In this document: positions 44,261-52,678 of the stretch, one piece after another
How the letters are laid out: each line of letters opens with the position of its first letter
Position numbering within the stretch: the first letter of the stretch is position 1
NCBI GenBank assembly: GCA_013178095.1
Contig: JABLXK010000003.1
Coordinates: 358,769-422,768, forward strand
DNA from: Anaerolineae bacterium
GTDB taxonomy: Bacteria > Chloroflexota > Anaerolineae > Anaerolineales > Anaerolineaceae
DNA: 64,000 nucleotides
Direction: 5' to 3'
Made by a program: the position numbers and the translations under genes
Notes under the pieces: generated by a model
Told to the model about the DNA's origin: nothing
Databases searched by the model: none
The model's input: only the letters and a program-made list of their open reading frames with translations

Positions 44261-44468
44261 GCTTTTGATGCAAAAAAGTCGTAGTCTATACATACTTGCG
44301 TGGGTCTTTAGAGCAATCCCGCCGCCATAGGGTAGGATTTATTTCCTGCCACTTATTGCATGCACATCATACATGCATGCCCTATGTACTGTCTTCGCGA
44401 ACCTGCCGACCCTACACTTCGCTGAGGGCGAGTGCTACTCTCGAAAGTAAACCCTGGTTTAATGTCAC

Positions 44469-44492
44469 AAAACCACTCTATCAAGTGGTTTT
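44469..44492. promoter_or_regulatory. Hairpin beside the tRNA remnant
   Basis: AAAACCACT / AGTGGTTTT, a perfect 9-bp stem (44469-44477 with 44484-44492) with a 6-base loop. It could end the tRNA transcript on the minus strand, but no T run follows. Confidence 0.45.
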
Positions 44493-44503
44493 GCTTAACA
44501 AAG

Positions 44504-44561
44504 GTAGCGGGGGTTGGATTCGCCTGTCCTCGCGCTAGCAAGGAAACCAACGACCTTCTGG
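44504..44561 (-). repeat. Broken copy of the 3' half of the initiator tRNA
   Basis: GTAGCGGGGGTTGGATTCG (44504-44522) is identical to the 3' end of the tRNA gene next door. After a 21-bp unrelated insert (44523-44543), AAACCAACGACCTTCTGG (44544-44561) resumes the same tRNA sequence with small changes. Such partial tRNA copies often mark past integration or a local duplication. Confidence 0.75.
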
Positions 44562-44576
44562 CCTGTTAAATAATAG

Positions 44577-44648
<72 letters not shown>

Positions 44649-44725
44649 ACGCGAATGAACATGATACCATGCGCAGGGGGGCGTGTCAAGCAAGCGGAGC
44701 GCTTCTGCCAAAGATTAATGAAATT

Positions 44726-46624
44726 TTAAGATTTCCCGTCCAGGTAAGCCTGCGCCCACAGTTCCAAACAAAGCAAACCCCACACGCTGCGGCCGAATGC
44801 CCGCTCGGAGGCCAGCAGCGGCTCCACCTGCGCCAGGTTGAACCAGCCGCGTTTCCTTGCCCGCTCGCCCAACAGGGTCTCGCGCACGAAGCCGCGCACC
44901 GGTTCGCGCTGGTACCACTCGGAGAGCGGCACAGGAAAGCCCATCTTGTCCTTGCGTTCGGTGATGCCCCTGGGCAGCAGCTGCCCCACCACCTTGCGGA
45001 AGATGTGCTTGGAGCGCCCGCCCTCGAACTTGATGGCCGGGGGCATGCTGGCCGCCAGCTCCACGATGCGGTGGTCCAGCAGGGGCACGCGCGATTCCAG
45101 CGAGACCAGCATGCTGGTGCGGTCTTCCACGTGCAGCAGCGCCGGAAGCAAAGTGAGCAGGTCAAAGCGCGTCATCTTGTTGATGTACGAGCTCAGCCCG
45201 CCGGAGTTGAACAGGTCGCTGAAAGCCTGGAAGGTGCTGTAGCCGCTGCCGGGGTTGGCCAAATCGCCGCTGAGCAATCCTTTCATCTCCATGCCGCGGT
45301 CCACCAGGCGGTAGTAGCGCGCGTCCTGCGCGTCGAACAAGCCCTCGCTCCAGAAATAGCGCAGCATGGGCTCGTAGCCTTTCAATTGGGTCAGGTTGGG
45401 CAGAATGGTGTCGAAGCTGACCACGTACTTGGCGTCTTCCTGTGTGCCCTGGATGCCGCCGCGGATGCATTCCTCGAGATAGGCCACCAGGTAGCGCGTG
45501 TAGCCGCCGAAGACTTCGTCGCCGCCCTGCCCGCCCAGCACCACCTTGACGTTCTGCTTGGCAAGCTGCGAAACCATCAACTGCGGGAAGATGCCCGGCC
45601 CGGCCGCCGGTTCGTCCATGGCGTAGATCAGTTTGGGCATCAATTCCACGAAATCCTGCTCGCTCGGAAAGATCTCGTGGTGGATGCTGCCGGCCTGTTC
45701 GGCCGCCATGCGAGCAAAGCGCGTTTCGTCGTAACGCGGGCTTTCCTTGAAACCCCCCGAAAAGGTATGAATGGGGTTGTCCAGCAGCGAAGCCGCCAGG
45801 CAGGTGACGGTGGAGGAATCCAGGCCGCCGCTCAGGTGTGCGCCCACCGGCACGTCCGCGCGCAGTTGGATGCGCACGGCGTCTTCCAGCAGGCGGGTGA
45901 GTTGGTATTCGAAGTACTCGGAGGTGTGGTCCGTGTCCACCTGGAAATCGAGGTTCCAGTATTTTTGGATGTTCAAATTGCCGTGCGTGTCCAGTTCCAG
46001 CCAGCAGCCGGGTTCCAGCTTGCGGATGCCGCGGAAAAGGGTCTTGTCGTTCAGGCAGAACTGGAAGGTGAGGTAGTCGGCCATGCCCTCGTCGTCCATG
46101 GCGCGCCCCACCTGCCCGGAAGCGAAGATGGCCTTGATCTCGGAGCCGAACACGAACTGGTCCTTGTCCTTGAAGTAGTAGAAGGGTTTGATGCCCATCC
46201 GGTCGCGTGCGCCGAACAGCTTGCGCTCTTTTTTATCCCAGATGACGAAGGCGAACATGCCGTTCAGTTTTTTGACGGCTTCCGGGCCTTCCAGCATGAA
46301 CAGGCGCAGGATGACCTCAGTATCGGAATTGGAGAAGAACTGGCAGCCTTTGCCCGCCAGTTGCTGGCGCAGCTCCACGTAGTTGTAAATCTCGCCGTTG
46401 TAGACGATCCAGTAGCGCCCGGATTCGTCGCTCATAGGCTGGTGCCCGGCCGGGCTGAGGTCGATGATGCTCAGGCGCAGGTTGGAGATGCCCAGGTTGT
46501 CGTCGATATAATAACCGTGGTCGTCGGGACCGCGGTGCTGGATGCTGTCTGCCATGTGCACGAGGGCCGCTTCACTGACCCCGTGCTTGCGATCAAGGTT
46601 GTAAATCCCGCATATTCCGCACAT
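44726..46624 (-). CDS. asnB: Asparagine synthase-type glutamine amidotransferase
   Basis: 632 residues. N-terminal glutaminase with catalytic Cys2 (MCGICGIYN), then RLSIIDLSPAGHQPM and YNGEIYNY; synthetase domain from ~230 with the pyrophosphate motif SGGLDSS and GGQGGDEVFGGY. It uses Gln to amidate a carboxyl group activated by ATP. It is the last gene of a UDP-diaminouronic acid operon. In O-antigen clusters such AsnB-like proteins (WbpS type) convert uronic acids to uronamides, which may be its real job here rather than asparagine synthesis. 11 bp after the GT2 gene. Confidence 0.92.
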   Translation of the reverse strand: MCGICGIYNLDRKHGVSEAALVHMADSIQHRGPDDHGYYIDDNLGISNLRLSIIDLSPAGHQPMSDESGRYWIVYNGEIYNYVELRQQLAGKGCQFFSNSDTEVILRLFMLEGPEAVKKLNGMFAFVIWDKKERKLFGARDRMGIKPFYYFKDKDQFVFGSEIKAIFASGQVGRAMDDEGMADYLTFQFCLNDKTLFRGIRKLEPGCWLELDTHGNLNIQKYWNLDFQVDTDHTSEYFEYQLTRLLEDAVRIQLRADVPVGAHLSGGLDSSTVTCLAASLLDNPIHTFSGGFKESPRYDETRFARMAAEQAGSIHHEIFPSEQDFVELMPKLIYAMDEPAAGPGIFPQLMVSQLAKQNVKVVLGGQGGDEVFGGYTRYLVAYLEECIRGGIQGTQEDAKYVVSFDTILPNLTQLKGYEPMLRYFWSEGLFDAQDARYYRLVDRGMEMKGLLSGDLANPGSGYSTFQAFSDLFNSGGLSSYINKMTRFDLLTLLPALLHVEDRTSMLVSLESRVPLLDHRIVELAASMPPAIKFEGGRSKHIFRKVVGQLLPRGITERKDKMGFPVPLSEWYQREPVRGFVRETLLGERARKRGWFNLAQVEPLLASERAFGRSVWGLLCLELWAQAYLDGKS

Positions 46625-46635
46625 CTTGTTTTTCC

Positions 46636-47493
46636 CTAGAAAGAAATCTTCGAAGCCGTGTGATGGTGATTGAGATGCCCAAGGCGGTATTTTTCAACCG
46701 CTTTGGCGGGGTCCTGGCGGTAGAGCTTGGCCAGGCCGCGGTATTGTCCGCGCCAGCCGCCCAATGGCCACCAGTATAACATACCCATGATAAAGTAGCC
46801 CAGCATGGTCACGCTGCCGACCATCTTGCTGCCGCCCTTCTTCTGGTCGTAGCGCAGCACGAAAGGCACCTCGGCAAAGCGGCAGCCGAGTATTTTCAAT
46901 TTGACGATGATCTCCAGAGTGGAGGTAAAACCCAGGCCGCGCATCTGGATGAGGTTGTTGCCGAAAATGGCCAGCGCGTCCTGGATGACCGAGACGCGGT
47001 AAGCGCGGAAACCGCAGGAGTAATCGCGCACGCCCTTCACGCCGAAGACGATGCTCATGAAGATGTTGGCGGAGCGGCTGATGAATGCGCGGTAGCCGTC
47101 CACGCCCATCTGCCCGCCGCCCGGCTGGAAGCGCGAGGTGTTGACCACGTCGTAGCCCTGGTTGAGCTTGTCGATCATGCTGAACAGGTATTTGGGTTCG
47201 TGGGTGTCGTCGCCTTCAATGCGCACCAGGTAATCGTCGCGCTTGGCACGCCAGGCGATGTACTCGAAGCCGTCGCGTTCGGTCTCGCCCAGCCCGCGGT
47301 TGATGGGATGCGCGATCACGTCCAGGTTGAGCTTGCCCTTGAATTTTGCCAGGATGTCAGCGGTGGCGTCGGTGCTGCCATCGTTAATCACCACCACGCG
47401 GTATTCGTGGCCTTTCATCTGGTCTTTGATCTTCTCCAAAATGCGGGGCAGATCGACTTCTTCGTTGTAAGCAGGCAGCAGAATCCAGATCAT
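46636..47493 (-). CDS. GT2 glycosyltransferase, dolichyl-phosphate-sugar-synthase-like
   Basis: 285 residues, GT-A fold. Seen: ILLPAYNEEVDLPRIL, VINDGSTDAT, the metal-binding IEGDDTHEP (DxD-like), and FTSTLEIIVKLKILG with a RYDQKKGGSK basic loop; a hydrophobic stretch near ~215-240 (MLGYFIMGMLYWWPLGG) may dip into the membrane. Members move a sugar from a nucleotide donor to a lipid phosphate. Given the operon, the donor may be the diaminouronic acid nucleotide sugar. Starts 2 bp downstream of the dehydrogenase stop. Confidence 0.88.
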   Translation of the reverse strand: MIWILLPAYNEEVDLPRILEKIKDQMKGHEYRVVVINDGSTDATADILAKFKGKLNLDVIAHPINRGLGETERDGFEYIAWRAKRDDYLVRIEGDDTHEPKYLFSMIDKLNQGYDVVNTSRFQPGGGQMGVDGYRAFISRSANIFMSIVFGVKGVRDYSCGFRAYRVSVIQDALAIFGNNLIQMRGLGFTSTLEIIVKLKILGCRFAEVPFVLRYDQKKGGSKMVGSVTMLGYFIMGMLYWWPLGGWRGQYRGLAKLYRQDPAKAVEKYRLGHLNHHHTASKISF

Positions 47494-47495
47494 CT

Positions 47496-48818
47496 TTACC
47501 CCTGCCGGCTGAAATCGCCGAGGCGGACCAGGTCGAAGCCGGATTCCATCACGGCGGTCTTATCCCAAAAATTGCGCCCGTCCACCAATAAGCAATTCTT
47601 CAAGGCGGCTTTCAGGCGTTTGAAATCCACCTGGCGGTATTCCGAGTGGGCGGTCATCAGCACGGCCGCGTCGCAGCCGGAGGCTTTTTCATACAAATCG
47701 CCGGCGTATTCCTTCACGAACGGGTCGTGCACCATGGCCTGCGCGCCTTCGGCTTCCAGCGCCTTGATGAAATAGCTGCTGGGCGCGTCGCGCGTGTCGT
47801 CGGAATCTTCCAGGTAAGCGTAGCCCAGCACCAGGATCTTGCGGCCTTTGAGGCTGCTCAGGCGGGTCTTGAGCAAGTCGAGCATGTGATTGGGCATGAA
47901 GGAGTTGATGTCGCGCGCCGCGGGGATCAGGCGCACGCGCACGTCCAGGCCCTTGACGCTGCTGGCCAGCAGCCAGGGATCCTTGGGGATGCAGTGGCCG
48001 CCCACGCCCGCGCCGGGCAGCAGCATTTCGCGCCCCGGCGACTTGCGCACCAGTTCACGCACACGCCAGACGTCAGCGCCCAGCGCCTCGCAGATCATGG
48101 CGGTCTCGTTAGCGAAAGCGATCTGCACGTCGCGGTAGGTGTTCTCCACGGTCTTGACCAGCTCGGCCGTGATCCAATCGGCGGTGTCCAGGTCGGACTG
48201 CACGATGTTGCTGTAAAGCGAGCGCATAGCCGCCGCGGTCTCGGGCGAATCGCCGCCCACCACGCGGCTCATGGCCGCCAGATTCTGGAGCAGCTTGCCG
48301 GGCATGACACGCTCGGGGCAGTTGCCCAGGAAAAAGCCTTGGCCGCACTTGCGCCCGGTGTTCTCTTCTAAAATGGGCAGCACCACGTTATGCATGGTGC
48401 CGGGCATGATGGTGGATTCGATCACCACCAGCGCGCCGTTCTTGAGCACCGCGGAAAGCGACTTGAGCGCCGCGCGCAGCGCTTCGTATTCGGGGATGTG
48501 GGCGTGGTTGACGGGGGTTTCCACGTCGATCAGCACCACGTCGCAATCTTTCAAATCGGCGTAATCTAGGGTGGCGCGCAGCTTGCCGCTCTGCACCACA
48601 CCGCCGATCAATTCCGCCAGTCCGGGCTCTTTGCCCTCGATGGGGGAAATGCCGCGGTTGATCAGGTCCACGCGCTCGGCTTTCACATCCACGCCGCTCA
48701 CGGAAAATCCTTTTTGGGCGAACAGCGCCGCCACAGGCAGGCCCACGTAGCCCAGCCCGATCACCGCCAGCTTCGCGCTGCGTTCTTCGATCTTACGATG
48801 CAACTCCGCAATGGACAT
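47496..48818 (-). CDS. wbpA: UDP-N-acetylhexosamine 6-dehydrogenase (WbpA/WecC class)
   Basis: 440 residues. N-terminal Rossmann motif AVIGLGYVGLPVAALFAQKG, the SPIEGKEPGL loop, the catalytic segment GAGVGGHCIPKDPWLL (active Cys), and the C-terminal UDP domain (ILVLGYAYLEDSDDTRDAPS). It oxidises C6 of a UDP-N-acetylhexosamine to the uronic acid with NAD+. In this operon UDP-GlcNAc is the likely substrate, giving the first step of the ManNAc(3NAc)A route. Spaced 2 bp on both sides. Confidence 0.92.
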   Translation of the reverse strand: MSIAELHRKIEERSAKLAVIGLGYVGLPVAALFAQKGFSVSGVDVKAERVDLINRGISPIEGKEPGLAELIGGVVQSGKLRATLDYADLKDCDVVLIDVETPVNHAHIPEYEALRAALKSLSAVLKNGALVVIESTIMPGTMHNVVLPILEENTGRKCGQGFFLGNCPERVMPGKLLQNLAAMSRVVGGDSPETAAAMRSLYSNIVQSDLDTADWITAELVKTVENTYRDVQIAFANETAMICEALGADVWRVRELVRKSPGREMLLPGAGVGGHCIPKDPWLLASSVKGLDVRVRLIPAARDINSFMPNHMLDLLKTRLSSLKGRKILVLGYAYLEDSDDTRDAPSSYFIKALEAEGAQAMVHDPFVKEYAGDLYEKASGCDAAVLMTAHSEYRQVDFKRLKAALKNCLLVDGRNFWDKTAVMESGFDLVRLGDFSRQG

Positions 48819-48820
48819 GA

Positions 48821-49813
48821 TTAAACCTCGATCACCTGGTGCTTGACGCCGGATTCCACCAGCGCCAGCGAGAGGCGCAGGGCTTTCAGACCGTCCTCGC
48901 CGGTCACCGGCACCTGTGTGCCGTTTTTGACCGCGTCGAGGAAAGCCTGGATTTCAGCTTTGAGCGGCTCCTGGCGTTTGAGGTCGAAGCGGATCATCTT
49001 GCCTTCGCTCACGCCGCGAATGGTCTTGATATCGGCCCACAGCTCGCCGGAAGCCTGTGAATTTTCGTAGAAGTAAAGGTCCTGCAGCAGGTCGTCCACA
49101 CGGAACATGCCCTTTTCACCCAAGACAAGCGTCTCGCGGATCTTGGTGGGAGTCAGCCAGTTAATTTCCAGCGCGGCGGTGATACCCTGCGGGAAGCGCA
49201 GCAGACCGAAAAGCATGTCTTCATGATCGGTATGGATGCGGCGCTCGGTCTCGGCGAACACGCGCATGGGGTCCAGGCCGGTCAGGAAGCGCATGATGTC
49301 CACATCGTGCGGCGCCAAATCGACCACCACGCCCACGTCGCGGATGCGCGCGGGGAAGGGTCCCGCCCGCCGGCAGAAGATCTGGAAGATCTTGCCCAGC
49401 TCGCCGGCGTCCAGCCTGGCCTTGAGGGCCTGCATGGCGGGATTGAAGCGGATGATGTGGCCGACCATCAACTGGCGGTCCATCTCCTTGGCCAGGGCGA
49501 TCAGGCGCTGGCCTTCTTCAACCGTCGCCGCGATGGGTTTTTCCACCAGCACGTGCACGCCCTTGCGTAGCGCGAAAGCTGCCACCTGCTCGTGTTCGGA
49601 GGTGGGCACGGTGATGGAAACCGCTTCCGGTTTTTCCTTCTCGATCAGTTCGCGATAATCTGTGTACGTATTAACAGAATAACGACTCTTCAAGGATTCC
49701 AGCCGTTCCGCGCTGACATCCGAAATTCCAACCAATTGGGTATCTGCCAGCTCGGAATACACCCGCAGGTGGTTGAAACCCATTGAACCGACGCCAATGA
49801 CCGCGACTCGCAT
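48821..49813 (-). CDS. wbpB: Gfo/Idh/MocA-family nucleotide-sugar 3-dehydrogenase (WbpB-like)
   Basis: 330 residues. Rossmann start VAVIGVGSMGFNHLRVYSEL; catalytic-region motifs VEKPIA (Lys-Pro) and DLAPHDVDIMRFL (family His). The family oxidises or reduces sugar C3 with NAD(H). In the WbpB step, C3 of UDP-GlcNAcA is oxidised before amination. Function is assigned from operon context plus family. Confidence 0.88.
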   Translation of the reverse strand: MRVAVIGVGSMGFNHLRVYSELADTQLVGISDVSAERLESLKSRYSVNTYTDYRELIEKEKPEAVSITVPTSEHEQVAAFALRKGVHVLVEKPIAATVEEGQRLIALAKEMDRQLMVGHIIRFNPAMQALKARLDAGELGKIFQIFCRRAGPFPARIRDVGVVVDLAPHDVDIMRFLTGLDPMRVFAETERRIHTDHEDMLFGLLRFPQGITAALEINWLTPTKIRETLVLGEKGMFRVDDLLQDLYFYENSQASGELWADIKTIRGVSEGKMIRFDLKRQEPLKAEIQAFLDAVKNGTQVPVTGEDGLKALRLSLALVESGVKHQVIEV

Positions 49814-49820
49814 TGTGTCC

Positions 49821-50894
49821 TTACGCCATGAATTCGTTGATGCGGGCGGCCACGAAGTCGAGGTCGGCCTGAGTGAGGGAGGGGTGCACCGGCAGGGAGA
49901 GCACTTCGCCGGCGGCTTTCTCAGCCTCGGAGAAACTCTGTTTGCCGAACATTTCCATGTAAAAACCCTGTTGATGGATCGGCAGGGGGTAATAGATCTC
50001 GGTGCCGACTTCTTTTTCTTTCAGGTAGTCGCGCAGCGCGTCGCGCTTGCCGTTGGGAACGCGGATGGTGTACTGGTGGTAAATGTGCTCGCATTCCTTG
50101 GGGACATAAGGTGTGACCACGCCCTTCAGGTGGGCGTCGTAGTAAGCGGCGTTCTCGCGGCGTTTGGCGTTGAACTTGTCCAGTTTCTGCAATTGGGCCA
50201 GGCCGATGGCCGCGTGCACATCGGTCATGCGCAGGTTGTAGCCCAATTCGTCATGGTAATAGCGGCGGCGCATGCCATGGTTGCGCAGCACACGTGCTTC
50301 CTCGGCCACGGCGTCGTCATCGGTGGTGAGCATGCCGCCCTCGGCGCTGGTCATGTTCTTGGTAGGATACAGGCTGAAGGTGCCGGTGCCGAACGAACCC
50401 GCGCACTTGCCGTTGAATTTGGAGGTGTGCGCCTGGCAGGCATCTTCGATCACTTTCAGGTTGTGTTTTTTGGCGATGGCCATGATGGCGCCCATATCGG
50501 CGCACAGGCCGTATAGATCGATGGGCAGGATGGCTTTGGTTTTGGCTGTGATAGCCGCCTCGATCTTGGCCGCGTCGATATTGAAGGTGCGCGGGTCGAT
50601 GTCCACGAAGACTGGCTTGGCGCCCACGTAAAGCACCGAATTGGCCGAGGCAATGAAGGTGAAGGGCGAGGTGATCACCTCGTCGCCCTCGCCGATGCCG
50701 TTAGCCATGAGCGCCAGATGCAGCGCGGTGGTGCCGGAAGTGGTGGCAATGGCGTGTTTCACGCCGCAAGCTTCCGCAAAGGCTTTCTCGAAAGCTGCCA
50801 CGCGCGGGCCCTGGGCTAAAATCCCAGAGTCCAGCACTTCCATAACAGCTTGTTTTTCTTCATCTCCAATTACAGGTTTCGCGATTGATATCAT
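49821..50894 (-). CDS. wbpE: DegT/DnrJ/EryC1-family PLP aminotransferase (WbpE-like)
   Basis: 357 residues from ATG 50894, which overlaps the upstream stop (ATGA) and gives the family-like start MISIAKP; an in-frame ATG at 50909 is less likely. Seen: TSGTTALHLAL, DACQAHTSKFNGK (Asp for PLP), and the PLP Lys in SLYPTKNMTSAEGGM. It transfers an amino group from glutamate to the 3-keto sugar made by the WbpB homologue. Confidence 0.92.
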   Translation of the reverse strand: MISIAKPVIGDEEKQAVMEVLDSGILAQGPRVAAFEKAFAEACGVKHAIATTSGTTALHLALMANGIGEGDEVITSPFTFIASANSVLYVGAKPVFVDIDPRTFNIDAAKIEAAITAKTKAILPIDLYGLCADMGAIMAIAKKHNLKVIEDACQAHTSKFNGKCAGSFGTGTFSLYPTKNMTSAEGGMLTTDDDAVAEEARVLRNHGMRRRYYHDELGYNLRMTDVHAAIGLAQLQKLDKFNAKRRENAAYYDAHLKGVVTPYVPKECEHIYHQYTIRVPNGKRDALRDYLKEKEVGTEIYYPLPIHQQGFYMEMFGKQSFSEAEKAAGEVLSLPVHPSLTQADLDFVAARINEFMA

Positions 50895-51496
50895 TTTGCC
50901 ACCATCCATATCTCTTGATTGATTTCAACTTTATGGGCGCATTTCGGGCATTGCGCCACAACGACATCCGCTTTTTCTTCGATTTTCTGCAACCTCTCGC
51001 CGCACGGGCAAACGAAACCGCGCAGCCGCGCCGGATTGCCGAAAACCAGGCCGTACGGCGGAACATCATGGGTAACCACGCTGCCGGAGCCGATCATGCA
51101 CCATTTCCCCAGGGTGATACCGCAGCGGATGGTCGAATTGGCGCCGATGGCCGCCCCGTACTTCACCAGCGTTTTGGATAATTCCCAATCGTCAGCCGAT
51201 TTGGGAGTGCCATCAACGTTAATGGCGCGCGGTTGCATGTCGTTGGTAAAACAGACGTGCGGACCGACGAAAACGCCGTCTTCAATGCTAACGCCGTGAT
51301 AAACCGATACGTAGTTTTGGATCTTGACGTTGTCGCCGATCTGAACGCCTTCATCCACGAATACACCTTTGCCCAGAATGCAATTCTTGCCGATGCGCAC
51401 TCCCGGGCGGATCTGGCCTTGATGCCAGATCCTGGTTCCTTCACCAATTTGCGCGGATTCAGCCACCTCAGCAGTCGCGTGAATATAAGGAGCCAT
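50891..51496 (-). CDS. wbpD: Left-handed beta-helix N-acetyltransferase (WbpD-like) with zinc-ribbon tail
   Basis: 201 residues. Hexapeptide repeats (IGEGTRIWHQGQIRPGVRIGK... IGDNVKIQNYVSVYHGVSI) form the trimeric left-handed helix, with GPHVCFTNDMQPRAIN as the active-site region. It acetylates the 3-amino group of UDP-GlcNAc(3N)A using acetyl-CoA. The last ~45 residues hold C-P-C and C-P-K-C, a probable zinc ribbon appended to the usual fold. 14 bp after the epimerase stop. Confidence 0.92.
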   Translation of the reverse strand: MAPYIHATAEVAESAQIGEGTRIWHQGQIRPGVRIGKNCILGKGVFVDEGVQIGDNVKIQNYVSVYHGVSIEDGVFVGPHVCFTNDMQPRAINVDGTPKSADDWELSKTLVKYGAAIGANSTIRCGITLGKWCMIGSGSVVTHDVPPYGLVFGNPARLRGFVCPCGERLQKIEEKADVVVAQCPKCAHKVEINQEIWMVAK

Positions 51497-51510
51497 TGAC
51501 CACCTCCTGG

Positions 51511-52566
51511 TCAGTTTTGCAATAGAATATTGATGATTTTATCAGCAGCATGACCATCGCCATAGATTTGAGGACGTTCATTTTTTGGATGAAAGTCATC
51601 AAAACGGGCTTTGATCGCGTTGCTATTTGCCCCGGTCAGGCAATTCCATCCGGCCGAGACCGTCTCAACCCACTCGGTTTCTTCGCGCAGCGTGATGCAG
51701 CGTACACCCAGCAGGTAAGCTTCCTTCTGTATGCCACCCGAGTCGGTCAGGATGCATTCCGCGTTGCTTTCCAGCATAAGCATATCCAGATAGCCGACTG
51801 GCTCGATCACGCGCAGGTTGGCGGGTATTTTCAGGCCGAATTCAGCCATCATCTTTTGGGTGCGTGGATGCATGGGGAAGATCAGTTCGAAATCGATGCG
51901 GGAAAAGCCATCGATGATCGCAGCGAGGTTTTCCCGAACATCGGTATTGCCGCCGCGGTGCACGGTGGCCAGCGCGTAACCGCGTGGTTCCAGGTTCAGG
52001 GTTTGCAGAATGGTGGATTTCTTTTCGGCGATCTCGCGGAAAACCAGCAACGAATCGGCCATCACGTCGCCCACCTGGTGGACTCCCCGGGTAATGCCTT
52101 CCTTTGCCAAATTTTCAACCGCCTGATCGGTGGGGCAGAACAACAGGGTGGAAAGGTGATCGCTGACCAGCCGGTTGATCTCTTCCGGCATGGAACGATT
52201 GAAGGAGCGCAGCCCGGCTTCCACGTGGGCGATGGGAATTTCGCGCTTGGCGGCTGCCAGCGCGCCGGCCAGGGTGGAATTGGTGTCGCCGTAGACGATC
52301 ATCCAGTCCGGCTGGACCGTTTTGAGGTAGCGGTCAATGCCCAGTAGCATGCCGCTGGTCTGTTCGGCATGGCTGCCGCTGCCGATTTCCAGGTTGATAT
52401 CGGGTTCAGGGAGCTTCAATTCGCTGAAGAACAACCGGGACATGTTCTCACTGTAATGCTGCCCGGTATGCAGAATAAATTCTTCGCCGCGGTTTTTCAA
52501 TGCACGTGAAACCATGGCGGCTTTTACGAATTGAGGCCGAGCCCCAACCACATGAATGGTTTTCAT
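51511..52566 (-). CDS. wbpI: UDP-GlcNAc 2-epimerase family enzyme (WbpI/WecB class)
   Basis: 351 residues from ATG 52566 (MKTIHVVGARPQFVKAA); an upstream in-frame ATG at 52587 has no support. Family motifs: HTGQHYSENMS, YGDTNSTLAG, HVEAGLRS with EEINR, VHRGGNTD, and the nucleotide site DSGGIQKEA. In this operon the likely substrate is UDP-GlcNAc(3NAc)A, giving UDP-ManNAc(3NAc)A, the last step. First gene of the seven-gene operon. Confidence 0.9.
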   Translation of the reverse strand: MKTIHVVGARPQFVKAAMVSRALKNRGEEFILHTGQHYSENMSRLFFSELKLPEPDINLEIGSGSHAEQTSGMLLGIDRYLKTVQPDWMIVYGDTNSTLAGALAAAKREIPIAHVEAGLRSFNRSMPEEINRLVSDHLSTLLFCPTDQAVENLAKEGITRGVHQVGDVMADSLLVFREIAEKKSTILQTLNLEPRGYALATVHRGGNTDVRENLAAIIDGFSRIDFELIFPMHPRTQKMMAEFGLKIPANLRVIEPVGYLDMLMLESNAECILTDSGGIQKEAYLLGVRCITLREETEWVETVSAGWNCLTGANSNAIKARFDDFHPKNERPQIYGDGHAADKIINILLQN

Positions 52567-52678
52567 AAATCTCGGACATTCTATCATAAATCGCCCTCAC
52601 AACCGTTCGGCACGATTCCTGCAATTCAGTGCGATGGGGATTATCTTGCGTAGGGCATCCTGATAAAATAATAAGGAA

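Larger units (their letters stand above)
43882..44576. other. 695-bp gene-free stretch with repeats next to the tRNA
   Basis: No gene is seen. It holds a diverged direct repeat: copy 1 (~43912-43990) and copy 2 (~44169-44270) share GCTGTTACYGGAAGAGGTAAGAGA then GTAGGGCGC-hairpin. There is also CTCCCTCTCCCTGATTAT near 44070, related to the 38.3-kb units, a hairpin at 44469-44492 and a tRNA remnant at 44504-44561. Confidence 0.75.

Noticed and set aside
44669..46639. 656-residue plus-strand frame over asnB
   Set aside because: It is His/Gln/Val-rich with no motif, and the minus strand encodes a full-length AsnB with catalytic Cys2.
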